Shown: positions 1 through 7,905 of the stretch, piece after piece
Position numbering within the stretch: position 1 is the stretch's first letter
Layout: each line of letters starts with the position of its first letter
NCBI GenBank assembly: GCA_023091735.1
Contig: JALKBU010001273.1
Location: 1 to 13,397, forward strand
From: Trichomonas tenax
Lineage: Eukaryota; Parabasalia; Trichomonadida; Trichomonadidae
Direction: 5' to 3'
DNA: 13,397 nucleotides
Notes under the pieces: model-generated
The model's database searches: none
What the model was told of the DNA's origin: nothing
What the model saw: the letters and a program-made list of their open reading frames with translations, nothing else
Translations under genes and position numbers: made by a program

Positions 1-263
1 AGAAACTCGATGAACTCGCAAATGCATTTCAGAAACTTCACGACGAAATTGGATTGAGAATATATAGTGGCTCAATCGTTGTTGTTTATGACGCCGCTCA
101 CCCTGAAAAGTGTGATCTCAGATTCCTTGATTTCGCAAAGGCATTCGTTCATATTGAAGATATCGCGAAACAATTCGGAGAACCAATCGAACAATGCGAA
201 GATTATGTCTGCGATGGACTCCGTAATCTCTCTAATGAACTCGGAAAACTTATTCAAGAATAA
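1..263 (+). CDS. Inositol polyphosphate kinase (IPMK/IP6K family), C-terminal part
   Basis: The frame is open from base 3 to the TAA at 261-263, giving 86 codons; the gene starts outside the window. The family phosphorylates soluble inositol phosphates (IPMK, IP3K and IP6K types). Seen here: LRIYSGSIVVVYDA, which matches the conserved serine-rich strand ending in YD, then DLRFLDFAKAF, which matches the (D)xRxIDFA motif whose Asp binds metal-nucleotide. The last helix EDYVCDGLRNLSNELGKLI matches the family ending, D-x-x-x-x-GL-x-NL. The Ile of the IDF motif is Leu here. The start at 54 offered by a TTG is not used, because coding continues upstream. The stop is followed by T-rich DNA with TTAAAT near 292. 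The member of the family (IP6K or IPMK) cannot be decided from this part. Confidence 0.8.
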   Translation, partial: KLDELANAFQKLHDEIGLRIYSGSIVVVYDAAHPEKCDLRFLDFAKAFVHIEDIAKQFGEPIEQCEDYVCDGLRNLSNELGKLIQE

Positions 264-1000
264 TTTATTCCTGACATTAATTTTTATTGTATTAAATATG
301 TTGTCCAAACCCTATGTTAAATAAATACGCGTGAAAAACTCTTTAAACACACTTTGATTTTCTTATCGACAAAGATTTTCCCTCAATTTATCATAACTAG
401 CCCAAAAGCACTTGGGTATATTGAATGCATAAGCAACACATGCTAATTGTGAAAGGAACAAGAAAACTTCTCGTATATGTTATAATTTTGCCAAATTTAA
501 TATTTTGAGTGGATTAATTCAGGGAATACTGTGTTTGAGACTAGTTTTGCTGGTTCATGTGTGATAATGTGTTAATTCTATGTCCTTTGATATATTTGAA
601 GTCACTTTTTTGATGCATCTATCCAAAAGTGGCATTAAAATCTCTTCTCATTCATTGAAGATTTGAATTTCATCAATGTGGCATTCATATATATAGATAT
701 CATAATTATATATTGATATGTGCTGTTTATTTATCATATAATCATAAATTCATCAAAATATGAACATCTGAAGTTGCTCAAAAATGCAAAATTGAATTTT
801 TTGATACCATTTAAGACAACATAAGAATTAAAGTTACTCTCACACTGTTGGTTAATCTTAATATGCAAATTACCTCTAACTGTAATCACTGTTCGCATAT
901 TTCAACATATGTTTCATATTAAACTTGAAAGTTTGAAGAATGAATCTTTGTTTTGATTTGCATTCGGTTATGTATTGCTTTTAATTCATTTGAATTGTTT
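264..1000. other. AT-rich intergenic stretch, no gene seen
   Basis: About 740 bases with no open frame of convincing codon use on either strand. Only short AT-rich runs are visible, plus an isolated initiator-like TCACTT near 602 that leads to no reading frame. I see no RNA gene. Confidence 0.6.
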
Positions 1001-1564
1001 TTATTTGATTGAAGAATAGAGGAATTGATGATCGATAAGAATAAAGGAAAATAATCTAAATGTAGTTATTTTATAATATCTTTCTAATGGTTCAACTGCG
1101 TAATAAGTTCCGATAATTAAGTCTTTCTTCGAAATGAACTTCGCGCCAATACTTGCAATTTGGTTATAGACAGCTTCAGTGATGAATGCAGTTCCTGCAT
1201 CACCAATCATTGATAAACGAGCTGCGTTATCGAATACTTTACCGATGACAGCAACTTCTTTATTCTCAAGCTTTGAATCACTGAGCGCAACATTATCATC
1301 AGTGTCAACACCAATTGTTATTTCACCAAAGAACGTTGGATCATCGAAGCTGGAGAGAACATCATCAATATACTTGAATATGTGAATTGCTGCATCTTTT
1401 TCTGAAGATATAATTGCATACATTCCTTGTGCGAAGAACAATCTAATTGTTATAATTATTGGATTAAAATCTTGCTAACTTGATAAACCGATAGTTATTT
1501 TGTTAGGTGCTCTGCTTGAAATTGGGATAATTAGTTTGTCTTCAACAATTCTTAATTTTGACAT
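1001..1564 (-). pseudogene. Class III adenylate/guanylate cyclase domain remnant
   Basis: The frame runs on the minus strand from an ATG at 1564 to the TAA at 1001-1003 and is broken by an in-frame TAG at 1475-1477. The longest uninterrupted part from an ATG begins at 1423. Seen: EITIGVDTDDNVALSD, then VAVIGKVFDNAARLS, then an AGTAFITEAVYNQI strand-helix and a final YYAVEPL. This order matches the second half of a class III cyclase domain (xIGIHTGxV, then GDxVNxAAR). The catalytic Asn position, four before the conserved Arg, is Asp here, and the purine-selecting GD is GK. The metal-binding Asp half of the domain is missing or unrecognisable around the TAG. Trichomonads have many cyclase genes, usually with large membrane receptors; nothing of that kind remains here. 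It is most likely a dead fragment. The recognised similarity ends near 1078, so the tail to 1001 is probably read-through. Confidence 0.6.
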
Positions 1565-1605
1565 GTAAAACATCAAATTTGCCGACATATAATTTTTCCA
1601 TCAAA

Positions 1606-2391
1606 ATGATCACACTTGGGGAACACTATTATGCATGCGAGGAACTTGATAAAATCGCGATTGAGTTTCATCATGTATTGCTGCAGCAATGCTTAGGTGA
1701 CAACAAAGCCCAAGAAGGCGAAAGTTTCGATGAAATGATTGCAAGAAAACACAATTTGTCACAATTCACCATGGTCAAGAATCAATTTCAAACATTTGGA
1801 ATTCTTCTAGATTCTAAAATAATCGAAAAGACGATCGAAAAAAACGAATTCAAAAAAATATACGTTTTTAATGGAACAGAATTCATATATTTTGAGGGAG
1901 GAAACAAAAGAGGCGAAGAAATCGTCGCAATTTCAAAACATTCATATATTGGTTTAACAAAAATGAAATGTTCAACTTTGCATATGACAAATGAAGATTG
2001 CCAAACTCTAATGATATTTGAGATCATAAAAGATGGTCCCGAGTTTTATTTCAAGCCTAAAATCAATTTTCATAAAGAATTATTTGATGAATTCAAAAAT
2101 AAATACGAAAACATCTCAAAGTTACAAGCTTACATTAGCTACATTGGTAAAGACACAGATCCTCCTAAAATCGAATACAAATTCGAAGGTGAAAAAATAA
2201 TATCAACACTCATATTCCAAAAAGCTTTGCAATTAGACAATATTTCCGAACAAGATAAGAAGGTGCGCGACGATATAATTAAATTTTATAAAAAAATTTT
2301 TCATCTAAATGATGAATATGTACTGAAAGAAGAAACGAAAAAAAGAAAACGAGAATTATGGCGAAACTACAGAACCTGTCAAAGTAGATGA
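1606..2391 (+). CDS. Unknown protein, N-terminal part of a gene that continues in another frame
   Basis: The first ATG in this open frame is at 1606; the frame opens after a TAA at 1528 and ends at a TGA at 2389-2391, giving 261 codons. I recognise no family. The product is soluble-looking, rich in Lys, Glu, Ile and Phe, with no signal peptide or membrane segment. The last residues become very basic (EETKKRKRELWRNY). Coding-like sequence continues without a stop in the +1 frame from 2327 onward to 4177, and that frame has no ATG until 2693 although it looks coding well before. The two frames are therefore best read as one gene of roughly 855 codons. The joining point is either the A7 run at 2338-2344 (a one-base insertion) or the stop itself. 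No clear initiator motif is seen upstream. The divergent cyclase remnant begins only about 40 bases away. Confidence 0.6.
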   Translation: MITLGEHYYACEELDKIAIEFHHVLLQQCLGDNKAQEGESFDEMIARKHNLSQFTMVKNQFQTFGILLDSKIIEKTIEKNEFKKIYVFNGTEFIYFEGGNKRGEEIVAISKHSYIGLTKMKCSTLHMTNEDCQTLMIFEIIKDGPEFYFKPKINFHKELFDEFKNKYENISKLQAYISYIGKDTDPPKIEYKFEGEKIISTLIFQKALQLDNISEQDKKVRDDIIKFYKKIFHLNDEYVLKEETKKRKRELWRNYRTCQSR

Positions 2392-4177
2392 CTGTATCTA
2401 TATTGCATCTAAATTATCCAAAAACTACATCATTGTTAACAATATTAACGATTTTTGGATAATAATTTTTAGATGCATAAATTTATGCGAAGCAATTTCT
2501 TTTTCATTCGAGAATTATCAACCTCCTAGAAACAGCAGAGATCTCAGAATTGAGTCAATTGGTGCTTCTTTCAACAGCTTTTGTCCAAGCAATCGTAAGC
2601 TTTATTCCCTTGCCTTTAATGAAGAATTGGAAACTATCAATGTAAAGCAATTGAACTACAGTGAAATCATCCCTAAGATATATGAAAAAAAGATGACATC
2701 TCAGGAAGATCAAACAACTTATGACGATTATTTCCTTAATATGCTTAAAAAGCAGCAAACTAAAGTTGACAGCTCAAATGTACTTATAAACATTAAGCTC
2801 ATCCAAGCAATGGATGATGGCCGCCTCAAAGTTAGTTTTTCTGATATCTATGATTTCATCTTCGATTCAATCAAAATTTACAGGCAATTTCCTGGATCAG
2901 TAATTTATCATCTTGACAGTCTAATTGATTACATACCAAGTATTGATATCAGAATTCAGAAAGGTATAGAATGCTTATACAAATCTTCAACAGGATATGT
3001 TCTTTTTGGTAGGAGCGAAATCTATAATTATAAAGAAGACCCTGATTCATATTTCCAAGTTCTTTTCATCCCATATGGATTCAAAGGTATTTTTCCAGTT
3101 AATATTGCTACTCAGAATACTTACTTCGCACGCGCTCCTGTAATACTTAATGTTGATCGAAAAACACCAAGGTCAGACGAACTCAGATTCGACGAAGATA
3201 CGTCAATATTCTATCAATATGATAGATTTCACAACAATTGTTATTATGTTTATAATGGTCTTAGGCCTGTTCCAAAGCCAAAAGAGAACAGAACAAAAAA
3301 ATCAGAAGATGACGAAACAACAAAATCAGAAAAGGACGAAACAACAAAATCAGAAAAGGACGAAACAACAAAATCAGAAGATCACGAAACAACAAAATCA
3401 GAAGATCACGAAACAACAAGCGAGATTGCAGAAGGAGGCAACCCATTTGTCGAAGCACTATCAATCCCACAAGAATGGTTTGATTTATCCTCGCTTATAA
3501 TGAATCGTCAGCTTTCTGAAAGTGAAATCAAGTTGGAAATTGCAAGAAAATTCCCTGATTGCATTCCTCTTCGGTATTTTTGCGAAGAGAAATCAATATC
3601 TGTCACTTATGTTGATTTCAGCAAATCTGGGAAATCAGATTTTCTCTCTGAACTCACCGGCGTTCCATTTATTCCTACGAACAATGGAAGCGTTTATGTG
3701 ACAGCCAAAATCAACGACATAAGCACTGATGTTAATGTCACATTAATCATGTACATAAGGCCTCTAGCAACCTCTGACTGTGTTTCTATTGCAAGAACAA
3801 TCTTCGCTGCTATGGCATCTAGCTCTTTAGTGATTTTCGACTACGATAACATTGGAAATTTTGCTGATGGATTTAATTATTATTTAGCCAAATTTCAATC
3901 TTGGAATGCGCTATTTCCGATTCAAAGGCGTTACCCATTATTAATACACATATGTCCGAGGCCAGAATTTGTTACAAATTTGAAACTACCATCTGACCAA
4001 ATAAACACGGAACAAAAAATGATTACTGTCGAGACATCCAATACAGAACTTATCCCTACAATTAAGAAATCTCTTGACTCTAAAGATGTTCCAACGCTAG
4101 AAACAAAAAGCAACTGCAAGATTCTTCGTGATGCAGGTATTGCTCTTGCCACGATGACTTATTTCGATCATGAATAA
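2345..4177 (+). CDS. C-terminal part of the frameshifted gene; possible degenerate GBP/dynamin-like G domain
   Basis: Open from 2327 to the TAA at 4175-4177 in the +1 frame relative to the preceding part; the first ATG (2693) comes after clear coding, so entry is probably by frameshift. Layout: an unknown globular region to about 3290, five acidic 8-residue repeats, then a region resembling large GTPases. Seen there: SVTYVDFSKSGKSDFLSELT, similar to a Walker A (GxxxxGKS) but with Asp for the first Gly. Next comes PFIPTNNGSVYVT, like the switch I region of dynamins, then SSLVIFDYDNIGNFADGFNY, placed as in GBPs after the DxxG region. Last is LLIHICPRPEF, where GBP and atlastin have an RDF-type G4. 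No DxxG is evident. The family assignment is my inference from motif spacing; nucleotide binding may be lost. The protein ends soon after the G4-like strand, so no helical stalk follows. The stop begins a TAAA, the likely poly(A) signal. Confidence 0.55.
   Translation, partial: ENENYGETTEPVKVDDCIYIASKLSKNYIIVNNINDFWIIIFRCINLCEAISFSFENYQPPRNSRDLRIESIGASFNSFCPSNRKLYSLAFNEELETINVKQLNYSEIIPKIYEKKMTSQEDQTTYDDYFLNMLKKQQTKVDSSNVLINIKLIQAMDDGRLKVSFSDIYDFIFDSIKIYRQFPGSVIYHLDSLIDYIPSIDIRIQKGIECLYKSSTGYVLFGRSEIYNYKEDPDSYFQVLFIPYGFKGIFPVNIATQNTYFARAPVILNVDRKTPRSDELRFDEDTSIFYQYDRFHNNCYYVYNGLRPVPKPKENRTKKSEDDETTKSEKDETTKSEKDETTKSEDHETTKSEDHETTSEIAEGGNPFVEALSIPQEWFDLSSLIMNRQLSESEIKLEIARKFPDCIPLRYFCEEKSISVTYVDFSKSGKSDFLSELTGVPFIPTNNGSVYVTAKINDISTDVNVTLIMYIRPLATSDCVSIARTIFAAMASSSLVIFDYDNIGNFADGFNYYLAKFQSWNALFPIQRRYPLLIHICPRPEFVTNLKLPSDQINTEQKMITVETSNTELIPTIKKSLDSKDVPTLETKSNCKILRDAGIALATMTYFDHE
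2404..2477 (+). promoter_or_regulatory. Long imperfect stem-loop just after the UGA of the first frame
   Basis: Bases 2404-2424 and 2452-2477 are inverted copies. An outer 10-bp stem (TGCATCTAAA) and an inner 11-bp stem (TTATCCAAAAA) pair perfectly, with a 5-nt bulge in the 3' arm and a 27-nt loop. It starts 12 nt after the TGA at 2389-2391, whose next base is C. It lies inside coding sequence of the +1 frame. It could stimulate frameshifting, or be chance or a decayed foldback insertion. Confidence 0.5.
3293..3418 (+). repeat. Five tandem 24-bp units encoding acidic TTKSEKDE/TTKSEDHE repeats
   Basis: Units begin at 3293, 3317, 3341, 3365 and 3389, followed by a partial unit (two Thr codons). 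Translations in order are TKKSEDDE, TTKSEKDE twice and TTKSEDHE twice. The pairwise identity of units 2-3 and 4-5 points to recent duplication. The repeat keeps the reading frame and forms a charged linker between the middle region and the G-domain-like region. All three frames are open across it, which explains spurious overlapping frames on both strands. Confidence 0.9.
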
Positions 4178-4229
4178 ATTTTATATATTTAATTGTAATT
4201 TAAAAAAGCAAAAGAAGGAGAAAAGTTTA
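4175..4229. terminator. Convergent 3' ends, each stop codon forming TAAA
   Basis: The plus-strand gene ends with TAAA at 4175-4178, and the minus-strand phosphoglycerate kinase remnant ends with TAAA (plus-strand TTTA, 4226-4229). In Trichomonas the poly(A) signal UAAA often overlaps the stop codon. The 48 bases between the stops are AT-rich and hold nothing else. Assignment as poly(A) signals is inference. Confidence 0.4.
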
Positions 4230-4704
4230 CTGCTCCTCAGAGAGAGCAAGGAGGTCTGGCATTGGGCTGCCCTCGAGGAGTTCAAGGGAAGCACCACAAC
4301 CGATAACAGTGAGAAAGCACCAGCAGCTGTAGCCTTAGCAACAACATCAAATATTTGAAGGCTTCGAACTCGTAAACACCAGGTGGGCTGTTCCAAACGA
4401 GTGTCTTAGCGCGGAGAACAACTTCCTGGAGGTAAGCGATCGTCTTTAGACCAATATCGAGACCCATCCAGTCAAATTGGATACACTCGTTAGCATCAAC
4501 CTTGAAAGCATCGGCAATCTTGAAATCGACTGGGAGGTAGATCTTGACATTCTTGGCCTTCGCCTTTTCGGGGAGCTGCATGACGATCTTGGCGCCTTCC
4601 TCATCGAAGATAGACTTGCCGATCTGTGTGCCCTAGGAGACCTTGAGGAATGTGTAAGCCACACCGCCTGTGATGATCATCTCGTCGACCTTGTCTATAT
4701 ATAG
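4227..4704 (-). pseudogene. pgk: Phosphoglycerate kinase, broken C-terminal fragment
   Basis: Phosphoglycerate kinase makes ATP from 1,3-bisphosphoglycerate in glycolysis. Reading down from about 4695 on the minus strand: DKVDEMIITGGVAYTFLKVS, then an in-frame TAG, then GTQIGKSIFDEEGAKIV, the LPVDF strand, DWMGLDIGLKT, and a VWNSPPGVYEFEAF motif. A small deletion at about 4354 shifts the frame into DVVAKATAAGAF, and a two-base change shifts it again into VIGCGASLELLEGSP, ending SEEQ and TAA at 4227-4229. The segment between the two Gly-rich loops (GGGD...TGGGASLE in intact enzymes) is missing. Normally invariant residues have changed too: DIGPKT to DIGLKT, and WNGP to WNSP. The N-terminal two thirds are absent. 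GC content is clearly higher than the flanks, with many C-ending codons, as expected from a highly expressed parent gene. It is convergent with the upstream gene. Confidence 0.88.
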
Positions 4705-5009
4705 ACTAAACTTGGACAATTTACTCATAAATGGATATGGTAAAGAAAACAACATTAATGCATTAATGGAGAAATTTTCGAGAAAAAGTGATTTTAAATT
4801 TTCCAAATTAAATCGACTTTATCTCTTTATTTAATGACTTTTTATACTTCATTGCAACATCTTTAATCGAAGAATTAAAGATGTTCCTTATTAATATAAC
4901 TTTTATATCTAATATTTTATGATTTGGATAAAATATAATGAGTATTTATATAATAACACACAGATTAATCATTTTTATATTTATAGAATACAAACAAACA
5001 TAATAGCTT
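4705..5009. other. AT-rich spacer between PGK remnant and kinase gene
   Basis: No reading frame is supported. It contains a perfect hairpin at 4856-4885 (listed separately) and a short direct repeat CATTAATG near 4756-4769. It would include the 3' untranslated region of the kinase gene; TAAA occurs on the minus strand within about 30 bases after the kinase stop. Confidence 0.5.
4856..4885. repeat. Perfect 12-bp inverted repeat with 6-nt loop
   Basis: AACATCTTTAAT (4856-4867) and ATTAAAGATGTT (4874-4885) are exact reverse complements around CGAAGA. It lies about 125 bases beyond the stop of the minus-strand kinase gene. Function is unknown; it could be an RNA structure in a 3' region or the relic of a foldback element. 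Confidence 0.75.
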
Positions 5010-6107
5010 CTATAAATAAACAAGGTCATCTTCGTCAATACCTGGAAATGTTGGTTTCACAGTACTAAGTTTCATCCTTGACTTTACCTTCTTCTGAGGC
5101 TTTCCGTGCAAGAAAAGAGAAGAAGCAGAACGGACTTTTGAATGAACAATAGGTCGAACTTCCTCTTCAACTTCACTCAATTCGTCAATACTATTATCGC
5201 GAGATGGTCTGTCAATCGGATCCCAATTTATCGAGAGAATCTGCGTTTTTGATAATACAGGTTGAATTCCAACGGGTCTTGTGACTTGAAACAGTGGCAT
5301 TTCTGCGAGCTGCGCCATGGTGATTCTTTTCTCCGGTTCAACAACAATCATTTTTCCAATTACATCTGCAATATCTTTTGGGACAAATTCGTTAAGTCTG
5401 TAATTACCTGCTAAAGCGAGTTGTCTTAAAGCACCCAAGGTATCACATTTCCAAGGCGAAGTTCCTGTGATCATTATTGCAAAAACAATACCGAGGGCCC
5501 AAACATCGCCTTTAAATGGATCATTTGGTTTTCGAAGGAATATCTCTGGTGCTGTAAATTCACATGAACCCGAAAAAGTCTTATGAAGCTGTCCAATTTT
5601 TGTTTTCATGCAAAGTCCGAAGTCTGCAAGTTTTGCTCTTTTATTTTCATCCAGGAGAATGTTTTCTGGCTTGATGTCTCTATGTGCGATACCGTTTGCG
5701 TGGCAATATGCTAAAGCAGAAACGATTTGAGATGCTAAAGTTAGAAATCTTGGGATAGGTAACCCTCTCGTTACTTCTATCTCATCGAAGAGGCTTCCAT
5801 TAGGACAGTATTCGAGGAAATAAAAGAACTGACAGCCAATTTGTAAGTGATCATATAATCTAATAATATGTGGATGATTTAACGTACTTAGTGCTTTTGT
5901 TTCTGAATCAAATATTTCCCACGTGGACTGGACTTCGGAAAGATCCATTGTCATCACCTTTGCTACAAAAGGAGTCCCAAATTTTATATGCTCGCAAAGG
6001 AAAACTTCGGCGAAACCACCCTTTCCAATCATTTGCGTGAACTTGTAATCTCTTATTACAAAGGGAAGATTTGCCGCTCGTGCAAGAGTCGGCTTATTAT
6101 CCTTCAT
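5010..6107 (-). CDS. CAMK-like Ser/Thr protein kinase
   Basis: 365 codons from the ATG at 6105-6107 to TAG at 5010-5012; an upstream TTG at 6134 is not a credible eukaryotic start. The kinase domain fills about residues 21-280. Seen: the glycine loop GKGGFAEVF (28-36), catalytic Lys50 in VAKV, the helix C Glu69, HRDIKPEN (142-149, an RD kinase), DFG (162-164), APE (186-188) and DVWALG (201-206). All catalytic residues are present, so it should be active. The activation segment (SGSCEFTAPE) has Ser/Thr but no typical CAMKK site. The 85-residue tail is Ser- and basic-rich, contains an acidic patch ELSEVEEEV, ends in DEDDLVYL, and has no recognisable domain. There is no signal peptide or membrane segment, so it is probably cytosolic or nuclear. 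The substrate cannot be told. It resembles the large family annotated as CAMK kinases in trichomonads. Confidence 0.93.
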   Translation of the reverse strand: MKDNKPTLARAANLPFVIRDYKFTQMIGKGGFAEVFLCEHIKFGTPFVAKVMTMDLSEVQSTWEIFDSETKALSTLNHPHIIRLYDHLQIGCQFFYFLEYCPNGSLFDEIEVTRGLPIPRFLTLASQIVSALAYCHANGIAHRDIKPENILLDENKRAKLADFGLCMKTKIGQLHKTFSGSCEFTAPEIFLRKPNDPFKGDVWALGIVFAIMITGTSPWKCDTLGALRQLALAGNYRLNEFVPKDIADVIGKMIVVEPEKRITMAQLAEMPLFQVTRPVGIQPVLSKTQILSINWDPIDRPSRDNSIDELSEVEEEVRPIVHSKVRSASSLFLHGKPQKKVKSRMKLSTVKPTFPGIDEDDLVYL

Positions 6108-6148
6108 ATGAAGGAAATTGCAGAAAAGTGTCAAAATGTAAAAACGAA

Positions 6149-6154
6149 AAGTGA
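6149..6154 (-). promoter_or_regulatory. Candidate initiator (Inr) TCACTT upstream of the kinase gene
   Basis: On the minus strand the sequence reads AGTCACTTTTCG, which fits the Trichomonas initiator consensus TCA(Y)T(W), with the transcription start at the A. It lies about 45 bases before the ATG, somewhat farther than the usual 5-20. The motif is short, so chance is possible. Confidence 0.4.
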
Positions 6155-7439
6155 CTATGGTGTAAATTCCTTAAATTTTCTATTGAATTCGGGACAGGAA
6201 TTGCTATCGATTGATGTTTTCAATTTGAGAGGGAAAATTTTGAATATGTATTTGCTAAGAAAATTTTCAAAAAATTGAATGTAAAGAACAAAAATCGATT
6301 TTTGGAACGGAATATGAATCTGTATATAATATAATATCATCTTGCTGAAATTATTTTGTAAAAAATTATATATTCATAGAGAAATTCATAATATCAAATA
6401 AATTCTTGTTATTGAAATAATTGTTAACAATTAATTTTCGACCAATTTAAAAAATAGGCAGTGAAATACTCTCTGCTTGTGATGCAACTGCGAAATAATC
6501 CAAAATATTTTTAAATTATTGCAATATTATATTATTTAAAACTTATTATTTCGAGATAAACATCTCTGATTATTGAAATTAGCATAACATTTTATAAGAA
6601 TTTAATTGCTAATCAGCACGGTTCTTGAAGGGATTCAAATGACCTTAATCTTATAGTTTTTGTTAAAATTGTTCTCTCATTTTATGTAATCATCAGAATT
6701 GGTTTGAATGTTCTAAAGAATGAATACCAAATTGAAATTTAGTCTCTATTATGATGATCCAATTGGAAAATCTTGATATCTTTTCAAATTTTGATGTTTC
6801 AGTAACTTTGATTCTATAGATATCTAAGCATATACTAGTGAGAGATATTTATACAAATTGTTCAGTTTATATTTATGTTTTTGACTTAACTATCAAGCCT
6901 TTGATTCTCACTGAGCTATTTTCTGGACTTGATGATCTAACAATAATATAAAGATTACATAATAATCAATGTTTAATGAATTATAATCAAAATTTCATTC
7001 AGAACACAGATTTATAGATATTTTATCTTGTTTTTTGTGTTTTTTACAAAATTTTGCTTAGTATTTTCATTAAAACTTATGTGAAATATCAGCTGCTGAC
7101 ATTTATCTAAATTCCATGTATAGTGAAAACAATTCGATGATTTGGCAACTGAGAAAGAGAATTTCTTTTTGTAAATTTTCATAGAATGAAATAAATAAAT
7201 TATATTACAAGGTGATGCAATTAGCAGTAATACAATGAAGTATTTCATGTTAATTTAACTCCGATTTCACTAAAATATAGGTGTTTCAGCATTGTAAGTA
7301 ATTGCGCTTTCTAAACTTTTGATGGAACATTGAGTGCTAAATTTTTGCATGATGATTATTGGAAATATCATTCAAATTTGAAAATTAACATTTAATTTTT
7401 TTTCATTCACTAATTAACATCTGATTTAATTCAGGACTA
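6155..7439. other. Long AT-rich stretch without a supported gene
   Basis: About 1.3 kb of very AT-rich DNA. The longest ATG-started frame (minus strand, 7248 to 7012, 78 codons) has a hydrophobic start but no family features, no initiator motif and ordinary AT-rich codon content. I do not accept it as a gene. No RNA gene or tandem repeat was noticed. Confidence 0.5.
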
Positions 7440-7622
7440 ATGGAGAATTTTATAGCTTCATTCAATCAAATGAAGATTTATATCAGGGGACTTGAGCGGT
7501 TTCCGAAACATGACGCAACTTTACAAATCATCTCAAAATTGAGAGCCAATGTTGCGTCAATTTGCGGAAGCTCGAAAAAATTGAATACTTTTCGGCAAGA
7601 TTTGAGAGGGCCAAAATTTTAA
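7440..7622 (+). CDS. Small open frame of doubtful reality
   Basis: ATG-started, 60 codons, product MENFIASFNQMKIY... ending LRGPKF. An initiator-like TCACTA lies 28-33 bases upstream (7407-7412). It resembles no family I know. Most of its second half is occupied by an inverted repeat (7501-7569) that recurs at 9082, so the frame may simply be repeat DNA. It is listed because it is the only ATG-started frame between the kinase gene and the next remnant with an initiator-like motif. Confidence 0.2.
   Translation: MENFIASFNQMKIYIRGLERFPKHDATLQIISKLRANVASICGSSKKLNTFRQDLRGPKF
7501..7569. repeat. Inverted repeat with 22-bp arms; two copies of a 19-bp motif
   Basis: Arm 1 is 7501-7522 and arm 2 is 7548-7569; the reverse complement of arm 2 matches arm 1 at 18 of 22 positions, with a perfect 9-bp core (TGACGCAAC / GTTGCGTCA). 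The loop is 25 nt. A third copy lies at 9082-9100. Confidence 0.75.
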
Positions 7623-7624
7623 CG

Positions 7625-7801
7625 TCATTGAAAAGTCACTTTTGGTGATTCTTGCTTCTCGTTGAAGCCTTCTCACCATACTTGCTCCACAGATACTCCA
7701 TCCTGTGGATATGATAAGAGTCTTAAGCCGAGTCGATTCAAGTTGGCCAGCATGAGATACAAATCAAAGTCCGTCAAAACAACGAAACCAACAGAATCCA
7801 G
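7625..7801 (-). pseudogene. Unidentified coding-like remnant
   Basis: A GC-richer patch inside AT-rich DNA. On the minus strand it reads as VGFVVLTDFDLYLMLANLNR, continues through LSYPQDGVSVEQVW, meets a TGA (7673-7675), then continues in frame to the TGA at 7625-7627. The alternating hydrophobic pattern and codon use look like real protein, but I do not recognise the family. No start codon is visible; the frame opens after a TAA around 7812. It lies between copies of the 19-bp motif. It could be the relic of a transposon gene or of a cellular gene. Confidence 0.35.
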
Positions 7802-7905
7802 TTGACACACGATAGCTTAGCTATAGCAATTGCATATTACGTTATCAAATCATATCTCGAAAAATTTCAAAATAATGCAAACATTCAATTTCATATTTTT
7901 ATCAA

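Noticed and set aside
3150..3500. Overlapping open frames on both strands across the repeat array (Lys/Gln-rich on plus, Leu/Phe-rich on minus)
   Set aside because: They exist only because a 24-bp repeat without stops keeps every frame open; the acidic frame is the one continuous with the gene.
4446..4664. Open frames overlapping the PGK remnant on both strands
   Set aside because: Shadows of the GC-rich PGK fragment; only the PGK frame gives recognisable protein.
7012..7248. 78-codon minus-strand frame with a signal-peptide-like start (MKYFIVLLLIA)
   Set aside because: AT-rich codons, no family features, no initiator motif and no conserved pattern; a chance frame in AT-rich DNA is as likely.
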